A stretch of 64,000 nt of DNA from positions 372,001 to 436,000 of the forward strand of contig JADQAV010000026.1 in NCBI GenBank assembly GCA_019775845.1. The letters are read 5' to 3'. The notes under the pieces were generated by a model. The model was not told where the DNA came from. It saw only the letters and a list, made by a program, of their open reading frames with translations, and did no database searches. How positions within the stretch are numbered: the first letter of the stretch is position 1; each line of letters begins with the position of its first letter. The translations under genes and the position numbers were made by a program. Below, in pieces: positions 21,648 to 34,276 of the stretch. This DNA comes from Myrmaecium sp. VS I D KN 1. Lineage: Eukaryota; Ascomycota; Dothideomycetes; Valsariales; Valsariaceae.

Positions 21648-24011
21648 ATGTCGCGCCATCCGGCCCATGCGACGTTGCCTACGTATGACTTCCTTACGGG
21701 GGCATCATCACCTCCGCCGCCGGCCGTGCGGGAACCGCTCCGAGAAACGATGCGCCAGTCGCAAGCCGGCGTACGACCAGGTCGGCAGCTCAACACCCTG
21801 ATCCCGTCGCGGTGCATTGGCTCACGGTGTATAGATTTCGCAAACGAGGATCTGCGCGCGCAAGTGAACAAGCTGCAGTATGAGCTCGATACGCTCCGGC
21901 AGGAACGCGAACTGCGGGAGCTGCAGTACCAGCAAGACCTTCGAGAGGTGCAGAACAGGGCGGAAGCGGATAGCCGGAAGGCACAGGTGGGACACGCGGT
22001 CCGAATATTGAGTTTACAATCTCTAAAGTCAAGCTAGGGGGCCGAAAGCAGTACCACCGCGCTGAAAAAGCGGAATGAGGAACTGCAGCAGGAGCTGCGC
22101 GAGCTGTCCAGTCGCTCGGAGACCGAAAGACTCGAACTTCAAGCCAAGGTCCGAGCATCACAAGAAAAGAGTCAGTCGCTGCAAGAAGAATTGGACGAAG
22201 CGCAAACGGAGCTCGCATCCATCGACCGACAAAGCAAACACCGATACAACGAGCTGGAGACGAGACACCGAGCACTACAGAATTCATTCAATGAACTTCG
22301 CACCGAGCTTGAGACGAAGGCATCCGCCCTCAAATCCGCCCAGCAGAAGCTTGTGCATAAGGAAGCGGAAGCTGACGAGCTCGAAGCGGAAGTCATCAAA
22401 CTACGGTCATCTTCTGGCGATCAAGAGGTGGTGGCTTTGCTGAAAGGACAGCTGTCGGAACAGGTCGCGCACATCAAGAAGCTGGAAGCGACCAACCGGG
22501 AGCAGTCTCGCGAGCTCGAGAAGTTCTGCAAGACCCACCAAAGTATCGCGGTGGTTGAGGAGGAGAAGCGTGTGCTGGAGGGCAAGCTTCGCTTGATGGA
22601 CAATTTGCGCCGCGAGCTCGGCGAGTCGGAGATCAGAAGGCAAGTCCTGGAGGATGAGCGGAATTCATGGGCCGCATATCTGGAAAATGAAGCATCAGGG
22701 GATCTGCAGTTTGACTCGCCGGAGGAGATGGCAAGGGCTTTCATGAAGGAACGCCTGGAAAACGCATCGTTGGTGGATCAGCTCGGAACGCTTCGGCCGG
22801 AGCTCACCCTTAAGGATGAGAGGCTGCAGGTGCTCGAGGATCAGGTCGCCACCCTCCAAAAAGAACTCGAGAAGCTTCGCGGGTCAGCAAAGGCGACGCC
22901 AAGCTCAGCGATTCCCACGACCGCAACGAGCGCCGACAGCAAAGCCCGGGCGCGGCTCGAACGTCAGCAACGGCTGGCCGTCAAAGAGGTCGAATATCTC
23001 CGCGCGCAACTCCAGAACATGGACATCGAGGAGTCGGAGATGACGCCGGAAGCGATCGACGCGAAGAAGGTCGAACGCATCCAGACCCTGGAAAGCCTGG
23101 TCGACGAGCACCGCAATGAGATCCAAATGCTGCACGCCGAGCTCAGCGCGGCCGAGGAAGCGTTGTCGAAGCCCAACGGGGCCGTCCACGCCGGCTCCAA
23201 GCGGGCGCACCCGGACGACGATGCCGCGGCGGACGACGAGCGGGTCGGGGAGCTGCGGCGCAAGAACCGCGCCCTCCAGGACGCGCTCGCGGAGGCGCAG
23301 ACGCGCTGCGCGGTCCTCGAGGGCGACGTCAAGGCGCTGTCGTCGCAGGTCAGCAGCCTGAAGAAGCACGCGCGCACGCGCGTGCTCGAACTGAAGCGCA
23401 ACCCGACCGCGGACCTGGAGGCGCTCAAGCTCCGGACGGTGCGACACCTGCGGGAGGAGAACGCGGCGTTGAAGGCGCGGCTGGAGGGGGAAGGGGCGTG
23501 GGGCCCTGGAGCGGGGGTGGCGGTCGCGCCTCAGGCCAGCCTGGACGCGGCGGAGGATCGCATCATCGAGCTGGAGACGGCGCTGGCGAGCGCGGAGAAG
23601 AAGAGCGTGCGGCTGAAGCAGATCTTCGCGTCCAAGTCGCTCGAGTTCACGCGGGCGGTGGCGAGCCTGCTGGGGTGGCGGATGAAGTTCCTGCCGCAGG
23701 GTCGGTTCCGGGTGACGAGCATCTTCCACCTGCCGCCGGGGGCGGACGATGGGGATGACGGGGAAGGGGGGGCGGACAGCGGGGAGAACTCGATCGTGTT
23801 CGACGGCGAGGCCGGGACGATGAAGGTGTCGGGCGGGGAGGAGAGCGCGTTCGCGAACGAGATCCGCGAGCTGATCGTCGAGTGGGTCGAGCGGAAGAAG
23901 GAGGTCCCGTGCTTTTTGGCCGCGTTGACGCTGGAGTTTTGGGAGCGCCAGCGACGGGAGCAGGAGGCGAGAGAGCAGGAGCGTGCGAGGGAGCAGGAGC
24001 AGCAGGAGTAG
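21648..24011 (+). CDS. mad1: Spindle assembly checkpoint protein Mad1
   Basis: Kinetochore/nuclear-pore coiled-coil protein that recruits Mad2 for the spindle assembly checkpoint. Two exons: 21648-21986 and 22038-24011, with a 51-nt intron; 770 residues. Nearly continuous coiled coil from ~65 to ~640, rich in Glu, Leu, Arg and Lys. The Mad2-interaction motif is at about 559-567 (RVLELKRNP, equivalent to [RK]-hydrophobic-hydrophobic-x5-P). The C-terminal RWD-type domain is family-typical: KQIFASKSLEFTRAVASLLG, WRMKFLPQGRFRVTSIF, ENSIVFDGEAGTMKVSGG and ELIVEWVERKKEVPCFLAAL then TLEFWE. The last ~25 residues are Glu/Arg/Gln repeats. The high-GC second half of the gene creates long antisense ORFs that are not genes. 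Confidence 0.95.
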
Positions 24012-25340
24012 GGATGGGGGCGGGGATGGAGATGAGAATAGGAAGTGGGCGACTCAGGAAATGTTCGGGGGGCGTGCGATCCCCTTGCGGGCGTCCATGG
24101 CATCAGGAGCAATCCAAACGCGCCGGTCTATTTGAAGAAGGGAGAGATTTCCTTCCTTTCCTTGCTTCGCTTTTCTTGCTTTCTTATCGTTCTTCTGTTG
24201 ATCATTTCATCGTAACCGTGGACATGGGCATGGGCATGGGTGAAGAGAGTGAAGATTTTATACCCAGAAAGATGGGAGTGAGAAAGGGGTGTTGTTCGCT
24301 GTAACTAGATGTCGTATGTACGTTCTACTGTTCTCTTAGAGAGAGTAAGGGAACGGCCCCAGGAAGCACTAGGAGGACCTGTTGATAATATATCATTCTT
24401 TTGTACGAGTGTGTCCATTCCGTTTCGACTCGAGAAATGAGAAGAGAGTGAAGAAAGCAACATTGAATAAAATAAAAAAGAAGATAATGAAGAAGAAGAG
24501 CGGGGGATGAAAGGTGACTACTGTAGCACGAAGGGACATTATCTCGCCTTTGGTTTTCTTCATTCTTCTTTTTTTCGTATATGAGAATTCGTGGATTTGG
24601 TTCACTTCCTTCCCTGTCGTCGTGGTAGGGCTGTGGTGGTGGTGGTACGCGCAAGGTTGATCCCGCCCATGCGCGCGCGGACCTCGGGACCCACCTCCGC
24701 CTGTCCGTTCGGGCCTCCTTCGGGAGGCGCTGGTACTGGCACGGACACGATTATGTGAGGTGCCAGTGTTGATTTATGGTCTGTACGGTAGATGAATGGC
24801 TCTTCATGTAGTGGCCTGGAGGTGTGTACCTGAGAGTATGAAGAAGACGGTTCAAGAAGATACAGTATGCTGCTGACTACCGTTGACATGAAATTGAAAG
24901 AAAGAGAAACCGTAAGGTATATATGGTTGCCTTAGTCATGTAACAAAGAGGGCCGAAGCGGACACGGTGCGCTTAATGCATGCCAGCTGCGAGGCGCTCA
25001 CTAGCCTGGGGCAGGGCCTGCACGCGAAAATGCGACGACGGAACCTCCACCACGGCCCCCCTTGCCCGACCTTTCGCCCTTCTTTCGTTGTCGTCGTAGG
25101 TTCCTTGCCGTTTCAAGCCAGCCCGTCCGGCCCATCCATACACACGCACCTCCGCGCACACGCATATCCCGGCGCACAGGAAAGCCAGGGCAGCCAGGCC
25201 ATCACAGCACCACCGCGACTGCACCGCACGCGTTCCCACCTTTACCTCCCCTCCCCTCCCCCCCCCGCTGCCCTTCCCCCCTCCGGCCGCCTGTGGGCAG
25301 TTCGGGCAAAATCAGATCAGGCAACCGGCCAGATTGGAAG
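24012..25340. other. Intergenic: mad1 3' flank and SS18-like gene promoter
   Basis: No gene supported. An A-rich, low-complexity stretch lies at ~24420-24580. The last 300 bp are strongly pyrimidine-rich, as is common before fungal start codons. Confidence 0.4.
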
Positions 25341-27777
25341 ATGATGGACTTCCACCACGCCCAACCGCTGGATGTCCATCCGCTGGACGCCCATCAGCCG
25401 CCGGGCTTTCCGCCCTCCTTCACCCCCGCCCCGCCGTTCCAGCAGCAACCGCAGCAACCGCCGCCGCCAGGGCCGCACCAGCAGCAGCACCAGCAGCACC
25501 AGCAGCATCTGCTCCTCCCCTATCAGCAGCACCAGCAACACCAGCAGCAGCACGACCTCTCCCTCCTCCACCAGCCCGACCCACTCCACCCCGCTGCCGC
25601 CTCGGCCTCGGCCTCTTCCTCGTCCTCTCCTTCCCCTTACTCGTCCTACCATGGCCCTCCGCCTCCCCAGACCGCCTTCAACGCCAGTCTCCTCCAGCAA
25701 CATCAACAGCGCCAGATCCAGCAGGCCCGCCAAGGTAAGTCCGCCTGACTCACTTCCCTCCCTCTCCTCCCTCTCCTCCTTCCGCTCCTTCCGCTCCCCC
25801 ACTCTCCTCCCTTCCCTTCCGCTCCTCCCTCATCTCCGCTCTCCACATTCCGCCTCTTCATCTGCCTTGTTCACCTCACCTCCTCCCTCTCCTCTCCGCC
25901 CTCCTCCCCCTTCCTTTCTTACTAACCCGCCTTCTCCCCGCCCCCCACATCTGTCTCCGTGATGTGTCAGCTCCACCGGTCCTGACATAGCACCGCTTGC
26001 TGACGCCGATCCCCATGACTCAGGCCAGCCGTCTCCAGCCGCCTTCACATCCGCTTCTTTCCCGCAACCCGTCCACTCCCCCGCCGTGACTGCCGGTCAG
26101 CAGTTCGCCAACGTGAACCGGACCGCCTCCCCGGCGCATGTCTCGCCTTACGCCTCACCCCAGATCCCGCAGAATCCTTCTCCCCATCAACAACAGCAGC
26201 AGCAGCGCCAGTCCCCGATGGTAGCCACACCCATTTCCTCGGCGCCTCAAGCGGGCACGCCGACGCCTCAACAGCCTCAGTCGTCCGCGCCGCCGTCTCC
26301 GGGCTCCCAAGCGCGGGACCGGGAACGCGTCAACCTGCTTTTGGAGATCAACACGGAGCTGCTGCAAGAGATTTTCACTTTGAACGCGCAAGGAAAGGGC
26401 ATGCCGAATCCGGAGGTGAAGCAGGAGAGCAATCAACCACGACAAATGGGTTCAAGAGAGTGGAGCGAGTAAGTGCGATCTGTCCCGCTCACAGCCGTCG
26501 TTGGAGACGCGACACGCTTCTCATCCACCACGTGATGGCTCGCCCCTCAGCTCGATCATAATCCCAGCTAACCCAATTGTTCCGTCCATAGCTGCATGCG
26601 GCGACTACAAGCCAATTTGTCGTATCTCGTCGCCTCGGCTGAACGAGCCAACAACCCAAACAAGCCGCCCCACGTCATCCTTCCGGGTCCCGCGATCATG
26701 ACGGGTCCTCCGCATCACCCGGGACTTGTGGAGTTATACACGAAGCTGCAATCGCTGTTTCCGGGGTGGAAGGGACTGATACCGCAAACGAAACCGGGGA
26801 TGCCTGTCGCAACCGGCACGCCGCAGAGTGGCAGTCCGGTGGCCGCCAGTAACCCTCAGCAGTTACAGCAGCAGCAACAGCAACAACAACAACAGCAGCA
26901 ACAGCAGCAACAGCAGCAGGCGCAGCAGCAGCAGCTACAGCTACAGTTACATCAGCAACAAGCGCAGCAGCAGGCGCAGCAGCAGGCGCAGCAGCAACAC
27001 CAACAGCAACAACAGCAACAAGCGCAGCAGCAAGCGCAGCAGCAACACCAGCAACAGCAACATCAACAGCAGCAGCAACAACTGCAGCAGCAACTTCTCC
27101 AACAACAGCGGCAGCAGCAATTACACCAGATGCAGCAGATCCAACAGATGCAACAACAGCAGCAGCAACAGCAGCAACAGCAACTGGGTATGAGGCCGAC
27201 ACCGACGCCGACGCCGCAGCAACAACAACAGCAGCAGCTACCGCAAGTGCACACGCCTCAGCAGCAGCAAGCCCAGCTCCAGCAAAGCATGGGAGGCATA
27301 CCACCAGGCATGCAAGGGATACCGCAACCGATGCGCGCCGCGATGCACGGCATGCCCGGCACACCACAGAGCATGGGCGTGGGCGGGATGAACATGATGG
27401 GCATGGGTGGCATGGGTGGCATGGCCGGCATGGCCGGCATGGGCGGTGTCGGCGGCGGCGGCATGGGCGCGGCGGCCATGGGGGCCATGGGCATGGGCGT
27501 CGGTGGCATGGGCGGCATGCGCGGGATGCCGATGGGCATGAACGGCATGGCCGGCTTGCCGCCGGGCATGAACGGCATCCCGCCGAATATGAACGGCATG
27601 GGTGGTGTGGGGGCGGGAGCGGGAAGTCCAGCGGGGGGAGGGGCGAATGCGGCCATGGCCACGGCGCAGATGCGTATGTTGGGTTTGTCGCCCCAGGGCG
27701 GTGGGGCGCCGGGTCCGCAACAGCAGGGGCAGCAGGTGCAGCAGGGGCATTTGGGGATGGGGGGGATGGGGCCGTGA
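25341..27777 (+). CDS. Glutamine-rich SS18/Snf11-like protein (putative SWI/SNF subunit)
   Basis: Three exons: 25341-25734, 26024-26468, 26592-27777; 674 residues. The first intron is long for this window (289 nt). The recognisable domain is split by the second intron: DRERVNLLLEINTELLQEIF in exon 2 and CMRRLQANLSYLVASAERAN plus LVELYTKLQSLFPGW in exon 3. This pattern resembles the SSXT/SS18 N-terminal domain and fungal Snf11-type SWI/SNF subunits, so a nuclear chromatin-remodelling role is likely but inferred. The N-terminus is Pro/Gln/His rich. After the domain comes a Gln tract of ~120 residues (about 26857-27240), then a Met/Gly-rich region of GMGG-like repeats. Start: either of two adjacent ATGs (25341, 25344). 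Confidence 0.68.
26857..27240 (+). repeat. CAG/CAA-rich polyglutamine tract
   Basis: Interrupted CAG/CAA array encoding mostly Gln with scattered Ala, His and Leu, inside exon 3 of the SS18-like gene. Other frames yield poly-Ala, poly-Ser, poly-Cys and poly-Val shadows. Confidence 0.95.
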
Positions 27778-28363
27778 GGGTTGTAGCAGAGGGTTGTGTG
27801 GGGGATGGGGGATGGGGAGGGGGATTTTGTGGATTGCGATGATGGGGTGATGATTGTATGTTTTGCATCGGTGTATAGTACTATTTTTTGTTTGACGGCA
27901 AATGTGGGGTTGAGGGGGGGAAGGGGAGGAGGAAGATGTGCGTGTATAGTTCGGTTTTTTGTTGTGCTACCTTCCATACTACTGTGCCTATCTTAGGTAC
28001 TTCCTACTGCCACACTACACACCCTTCGCCCTCCCCTATCTTTGAGCTCAAGGAAAGTGATCTCAGCACGATGTGATGTGATCGAACTGTGAGGAGCTGA
28101 CTGCATAGATGCCATGCATGCCTGGAGACTATATGGGGATGGATGCATGATAGATGTGAATGGATATATATAATGATTTGTACATGCAGATAGGAAACAA
28201 AGATTTCAAAGACCTCCATCCTCCCATCCTCCCTCCCCTTCCCAATCTCCCCTTTTTCCAAACCCCTCTCTCCCTCTCCCTGCCTTCCTACCCCCATCGT
28301 TTTATAATTCGCTTTGCTTCACCCGTGTCCCTTCTCATCCGTCTATTCTCTTCCTCTTCATAC
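27778..28363. other. Convergent 3' flanks of SS18-like and Ser/Thr-rich genes
   Basis: No gene supported. G-rich at the left and CT-rich at the right. Confidence 0.4.
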
Positions 28364-30458
28364 TCAGGCATTCACGGTGACCGTGGCCGTGACGGTTTCC
28401 TTGATAATCAGGGTGTCCGTCTGCGTCTGCGTGACGGTGACGGTGACGGTTGCGGGGGAGGAGGAGGTGGTGGAAGGAGGAGTTGTTGATGAGGGAGGGG
28501 GTGTGGTTGAGGTGAGTGGCGACGACGACGAGGTCGAGGATGATGTGGGTGTTGCCGCGGCGGATGGTGTGGATGGCGCCGCTGCCGTCGTGCTCGCCTC
28601 GGACGCTTGGGCGGTCAGCGTGGCGGGGTCGACGGGGACGATGGTGATGCCGGGGGGTGTGGTGGTGGTTGTCGAGGTTGGGGAGGAGGATGAGGGGATG
28701 GTGGAAGATGGTGGACTTGAGGTGATGGTGGTGGTGAGCGGTGTTGGGGAGGGTGGGATGGCCGTCGAACTTTGTGGGTTGGAAGAGACGGGAGTGGTTG
28801 AGATTGGCGAGGTTGCTGTACTTGAGGGGAGGGATGGGACGGGTGTTTCAGCGATTGAAGTGGGTGATGGGGATGTCTCTGTGGATGTTGAAACTGTAGA
28901 CGACGTCGGTGTTATTACTGATTGTGTCGTTGGCGACTGCTGCTCGGACGAGAGCTGGGGGGTTGGTGTCGTGGATGGGCTTGCGGAAGGCGCTTCGGCT
29001 GGTGGTATTGCCGACGATGTTGTCTCCGTACTCGTCGATGTGGTAACTTCCGGGACTGTGGTCGAACTGCTGATGGCTGACTCGGAACTTGAAGGTCCTA
29101 TTGGTATGATGGAAGGTAGTTTCGGCGGCGTCGACAGTTGCTGTCCAGCAGATGAAGTCGCGCTTCTAACAGTCGAAGTAGTATAGACAGCAGGAGTCGA
29201 TATAGCACTGGATTTTGACGTCGTGGAGATTCCAGGGGCGGGTGTTGAAGCTGTAGGGGAAGCAGTAGCACTTGGAGTACCCGGCATAGACTTTTCCGGT
29301 GAATACATTGTGGAGCTTGAAGTCACTGTCATTGCAGGTACATGGTGTGCAATAGTGGAAGATGTCTGCTTCTGGCCATTTCCAGGATATACAGTCTTGT
29401 AAGAAGTGATAGTGTGAATGACTAATCCACCTTTGGCAGAAGAACTCGCTCTGGATGTTGCAAGATTGCTGCTTGTCTTGGGCTGAGTTATCTTCAGTGA
29501 AGTGCTCGTAGAGAGCCTGCTTGCTCCAGTGGTGAGTCCTGCTTCAGACATACTGTTGGATGCGGAAGTTGCGATTACTCGGGACGTATCCGCAGGCGTT
29601 GGAGTGCTAAGTGAGGTGAGAGTACTGCTTGCGGCAGGAGTACTTGTTACTTGTACAAGAGTACTTGATTGTTGAGATCCGCGAAGGGCTGAGCTTGACG
29701 ACAAGGTAACCGAGGGACTTTTCGCGCTGTCAAGAGCGGTTGATGACGTTAGGCTTGAGGAAAGCCGTCCAGGAGCTGACAGAAGTGCTGTTGCGGGTCT
29801 GGAGGAGGCTGCTATGCTCGAAGCAGAATAGGAGGTTACATTGGAGAAAGCCGCGTCCGACAGCATGAGTGTGAAACGGGGGAGGGGAGCCAATGTTCCT
29901 TCACTCTCCCCCTTCTCCTTCCCGGTCATAGAAGCCGAAAGCAGCATAGGTTGGGTCGTGGAACTTGCGACTGCGTTTGAGGTCGAGAACTGGGTGGTAG
30001 TTTCGAGGCCATATGTCGGAGTGGCCTCGATATATGTCGTTTCGAGAGACGTAGAAGGCGGAAATGTACCAAGTGGCGAACCGTCTGTATCCGTCAAGAT
30101 GACGGCTGAGACAATGTGCGTGATAACGGATGGAGAGAGCGGTATTATCTCTGTCGCGCCGGTGTCCGCAGCCTCAACGTGTGTCGCTTCCGCTGATAGA
30201 TCTGAAGCAGTGGATATCGCAGGGGAGTCCGTTTTTAGAATTGGAAAGGTTTGCGAGGCTCCGATACTTGAGGTAGCGGCTGAGGCGCCGACACTAGATG
30301 AATTTGCGAATCTTGGGTAACTAATTTCATGAGCGCCATTCTACCGGATCAGGTGCTATGGGAACATACTTCAGATTTCGATAGTGGTAAGGCACCGGGC
30401 CTGCTATTATGGGGTTTGAAAATGCTGCCAGCAGCAATAAGGAAAGTGATCTCTTCAT
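28364..30458 (-). CDS. Secreted Ser/Thr-rich mucin-like protein
   Basis: Not a known family. Two exons: 30370-30458 and 28364-30311; 678 residues. Exon 1 encodes a clear signal peptide (MKRSLSLLLLAAFSNPIIAG). A 58-nt intron with a GTATGT donor joins it in phase to exon 2 (...RNLK-FANSSSVGASAAT). The rest is almost entirely Ser, Thr, Pro, Ala and Val, as in heavily O-glycosylated wall mucins or adhesins. It has one less repetitive patch near VIHTITSYKTVYPGNGQKQT. The C-terminus ends in alternating Val/Thr (VTVTVTQTQTDTL, then ETVTATVTVNA). There is no hydrophobic GPI-attachment tail, so it is probably released or trapped in the wall. The gene is divergent from the kinesin gene. Confidence 0.72.
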
Positions 30459-31821
30459 TTCCAGAAAAGAAGAGTGGAGCGGGTTGGACCGCTAACGTCT
30501 ATAGAACAAAAGGAAAGATAAATTAGGGGCGAAGCCCTCGAGAAGTGAACAGCTGGAGGGAGGAGGTAGATATGAGGGGAAGATCGACGTAAAAGAAAGC
30601 ATATGCAAGAAATGAGGGTGAGATCCAATGAGCGATACTGCCTTACAAGACGTCGTGCAGAGAGTGACCACCGCAGCAGCGTGGGCGGGCATCGTGGTTT
30701 TGAAGCTCCATAGCCGCTGTTTTACTCCAAAATAGCAACAGGCAGTGCACTGGCCCAGAAGGGCTTGTGGGAAAACGAAACTACACTGTGGGCTGCGTGT
30801 TCAACGTTTGCAGCGGGATAGAGGGCGTTTGGTGGTGTTGAGGATGAGACGAGTCGTGCTGGCGGCTCTGCCTCGAACGCTCCCGCGAGTGCAGCCGCTG
30901 TGAGTCCCGATTGGCTCCGCCTGCTTGATGCCTGCAGAAAACCTAGCCCCATGAACAAGGCTGGTCCAAACGATTTTTATCGGCTGTACGTCTTCGAAAC
31001 ATGCCTGCTTTCACAGAGCAAAGGCGGCGCTGGGGTGCTTCAGTAGGACGACAGTTGTATGATGATGCAGTGACTAGCACAACACAAGCAAGCTTTAGAA
31101 GTGCGAAGGTGCGAACAGCATATCTTCCACATTAGGTCTGCGAAAGAGATGGATTTGCGGTTCGAACAGGAGTTCTGTCAGGTGCCGTGACGCAATCACC
31201 GTGAGGTTCTGGGTCAGTTTCCGAGATCAGCACCACGAGGAAGATCATCACATGGTCGAGTGATGCGATGGCAATATCATCTGGATTAGACTGGCCACAC
31301 AGTACGATTGATTCACCTCGTCACGGCCTTCGTACATGTCTCGCAAGTCACGCAGGTGCTGTTGGGGAACGAAGAGTGAGAGAGCTGAATGAGGTGTCGT
31401 TGAAGTGATGTGGTTGAGGTAAGCTTCATGGAGCAACTGGGCTCGCCGCCGCGACTGACACGACACAGGAAAGAAATCGCCGACACTCTCTCTATAAACG
31501 GTCAATGAATGGCATCGAAATACCGAAAAGTAGATATCATTCTGGAATATCGAATAAGAGTCGCTCGAAGGAAGAGAAAGGGAAATGAATGAGGCGTGCC
31601 AGATGAGGGCGAGAGACTTGGTCGCTCAGGCAACCGTGCTTAGCGAGCTGTTTGAATACATCCATGAGCTGTCACCGCCAGTCCCTGCCCCGAAGACGTA
31701 CAGGACGGACACAGGACCGAAGGTCAGGTAAGTAGGTAGGGATCACGCTCTTTCTTTCGTTTTGCGTACCCGGCGCATTGGGCATTCTGTCTCTTCCGCT
31801 TCCTCGCCAATTCCACCCACC
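30459..31821. other. Divergent upstream region of mucin-like and kinesin genes
   Basis: No gene supported in 1.36 kb. Two minus-strand ORFs (30722-30958 and 31248-31505) have no recognisable family, signal or splice support. Confidence 0.4.
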
Positions 31822-34276
31822 ATGAGCGTCCGGGTTGTCGCTCGCATTCGGCCGCTGCTTAAGCTGGAGTTGGAGAAGGACACCATCGTCACCGCAGAAT
31901 CTTCCGGCAAGGAGCCTGGCAGCCCGACGGTCATCCGCATCCCCAACCCGAAGAACGAAGCCGAGTCGTACACCTTCCAGTTCAATAGCGTCTACACGCA
32001 AGAAGCAACGCAGCAGGACCTCTTCGATCACGAAGGTACAGCACCACCCCTTAACGCACGCGTCGATCACGCGCCGGACTGCCACTGACCAACTGATGCA
32101 GTCTCTCCTACGGTGAAGCACCTCTTCAATGGCTTTGACACGACCATCTTCGCATATGGCGTTACCGGTACCGGCAAGACGCACACCATGCGTGGAGGGA
32201 AGAAATTGGCGGACCGGGGTGTGATCCCTCGATTGTTGAGCGCGATATATCGACGGGCCAGGAAGGTCGAGAAGGATACGGAAGGGAAGACACAGGTCGA
32301 AGTTGCAATGAGCTACTACGAGATTTACAACGACAAGGTCTACGATCTTTTCGAACCACCGGAGAGGCGGACACCCTCAGGTCTCCCAATCCGGGACAAC
32401 AACGGCAAAACGGTTGTGGTGGGATTGACCGAGAGACCTTGCACGACGCTCAAGGAGTTTGAGCAGCTGTACGATGAGGCCAACATCAATCGGTCGACAT
32501 CGGCGACAAAGGTAAGGAATTCAAGTTTTCGATGGTGCACCTGGGATCTGACTCGGCCAATAGCTCAACGCACACTCTTCCCGCTCTCACGCTATCCTGT
32601 GCGTCAAACTCACTCAGACCACTGAGACTACCGTTCGTATCAGCAGAGCATCTGCAATCGACCTTGCTGGTTCCGAAGACAATCGCCGAACAGAAAACAA
32701 CCGAGAACGATTAGTGGAATCCTCCGCCATCAACAAGTCCCTCTTCGTGCTTGCACAGTGCGTCGAAGCTATTAGCAAGAAGCAATCCCGGATCCCGTAT
32801 CGCGAATCTAAGATGACCCGCATCCTCTCCCTCGGCCAAAACAACGGCTTCACCCTCATGATCCTCAACCTCGCCCCCGTCCGCTCGTATCACCTTGACA
32901 CCCTTAGCTCCCTCAACTTCGCCAACCGCACGAAGAAGATTGAAGTCGCCGAGATAGAGAACGAGCCGATTTACCGTGTTCAAACTAAACCTGCAGCCGT
33001 TGCACCCATCACCGGTTCACACATAAATCGTCAACCGCTCCGACCGATATCAGCCACCCACAACTCCTCTTCCCTCCACGACAACAACCGCCTTGCAGCT
33101 AACAAGGCCGAGAAGCCCGCCAAAGCCTTCTCCGTCTACAGTGACAACAACAACAAGCAAACTGCCAAATCAGGCATCCGCCCGCCCGTCGCCACCTCTA
33201 ACCAATCCGTCCGCCGCAGTGAACTCGTCGCCAGCCACAAACGCGCCGCCGACAGCACCTCCACGCTCGCCCACCGTGCCCCGAAATCCATTCGTCCTAA
33301 CTACGCTTCCGCCCGCCCTCCTGCAGCAGCCGAACCAGCCATGTCAGCGGCCACCATCGAAGCACTGATCGAATCTAAGCTGGCCGAGAAGCTGGCCGAG
33401 CGAGCCCTGGATGCCAAAACCGCCGCGCCCGCCGCGCTCCCGCCGGATCTGCAAGCACGTTTGGACGCGCTGGAGCAGCGCATCGATGCGCGGGAGGACG
33501 AGACGGGACGAAGCGAAGGCCTGCACTTTCTGCTGATGGCGAAGCAGCATCAGGCTCGGGGCGAGGACGGCAGCGCGTTGCGCATGTTCCTCCTGGCGCG
33601 CCCGTACTTCCCGGGGAACGAGCGGTTGGACCGAAAGATCGAGAGTCTGCAGCGGAAGATGGAGGCGAAAAGGGCAGGGCAGGATGTCACGAAGGCGGCG
33701 GATGAGGAGGAGCTTGAGGAGGAGGGACCGGTACCTCCGGTCCGGAGGCAGCTGAAGAAGAAAAGCAGGCGGGCTGTTGCGGAGGACGAGGATGAGGAGT
33801 CGGAATACGAAGCCCCGGCGAACGGAGAGGATGAAGAAGAAGACGACGACGACGTCTTCAAGCCTCGCACGACCTCCAAGCCCAAGACCTCCAAGCCGGC
33901 AATGAAGCCGCACCTGCGTACACCCTCGAAACTCCCCGTCCTCCGCGACCCCTCGGCCGTGCCCTCCTCCTCCCCCAGCAAGATCCCCCAGCACACCCCG
34001 CGCACCCGCCAGCTCCTCGACATCGTCAACACCCGCGACGTGACCCGGATCCGGAGCCTGAAGGGCGTCGGCGCCAAGAAGGCCGAGGCCATCGTCGACG
34101 CCCTCCTCGAGATGGACGCGGCGGAGGGTGGCGGGCCCGGCGCCGTTGTCCGCGACCTGGCGGTTCTTGGCTCGTTCAAGGGCGTGGGCGCGCGTACGGT
34201 GGAGGGTATGCGTGTTGGGTTGGGGTCGGTTGTTGGTGCGCCGGCGGCGGGTCCGGATATTGGGTTGGCTATTTGA
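31822..34276 (+). CDS. Kinesin-10 (Kid/KIF22-like) with C-terminal helix-hairpin-helix
   Basis: Microtubule motor with a likely chromosome-associated mitotic role. Exons: 31822-32035, 32102-32511, 32564-34276; 778 residues. The motor domain lies at the extreme N-terminus (MSVRVVARIRPL). P-loop GVTGTGKTHTM begins at residue 91; switch I LNAHSSRSHAI follows the second splice; switch II is DLAGSEDNRRTENNRERLVE. Then come SSAINKSLFVLAQCVEAISK and LNFANRTKKIEV. After a basic, Ser-rich stalk and an acidic patch, the C-terminal ~90 residues carry two helix-hairpin-helix-like motifs (IRSLKGVGAKKAEAIVDALL and LGSFKGVGARTVEGM). This architecture is typical of Kid/KIF22, where the HhH contributes DNA binding. 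The central coiled coil is short. Confidence 0.93.

Noticed and set aside
22905-23729. 274-codon minus-strand ORF antisense to mad1
   Set aside because: It mirrors the GC-rich coiled-coil codons of Mad1, with repetitive Arg/Leu/Gln and no family.
26696-27868. Minus-strand poly-Ala/poly-Cys/poly-Pro ORFs over the SS18-like gene
   Set aside because: Frame shadows of the CAG/CAA and GMGG repeats.
30722-30958. Small minus-strand ORF upstream of the mucin-like gene
   Set aside because: 78 codons with no similarity; the mucin gene's own signal-peptide exon at 30370-30458 explains the 5' end better.
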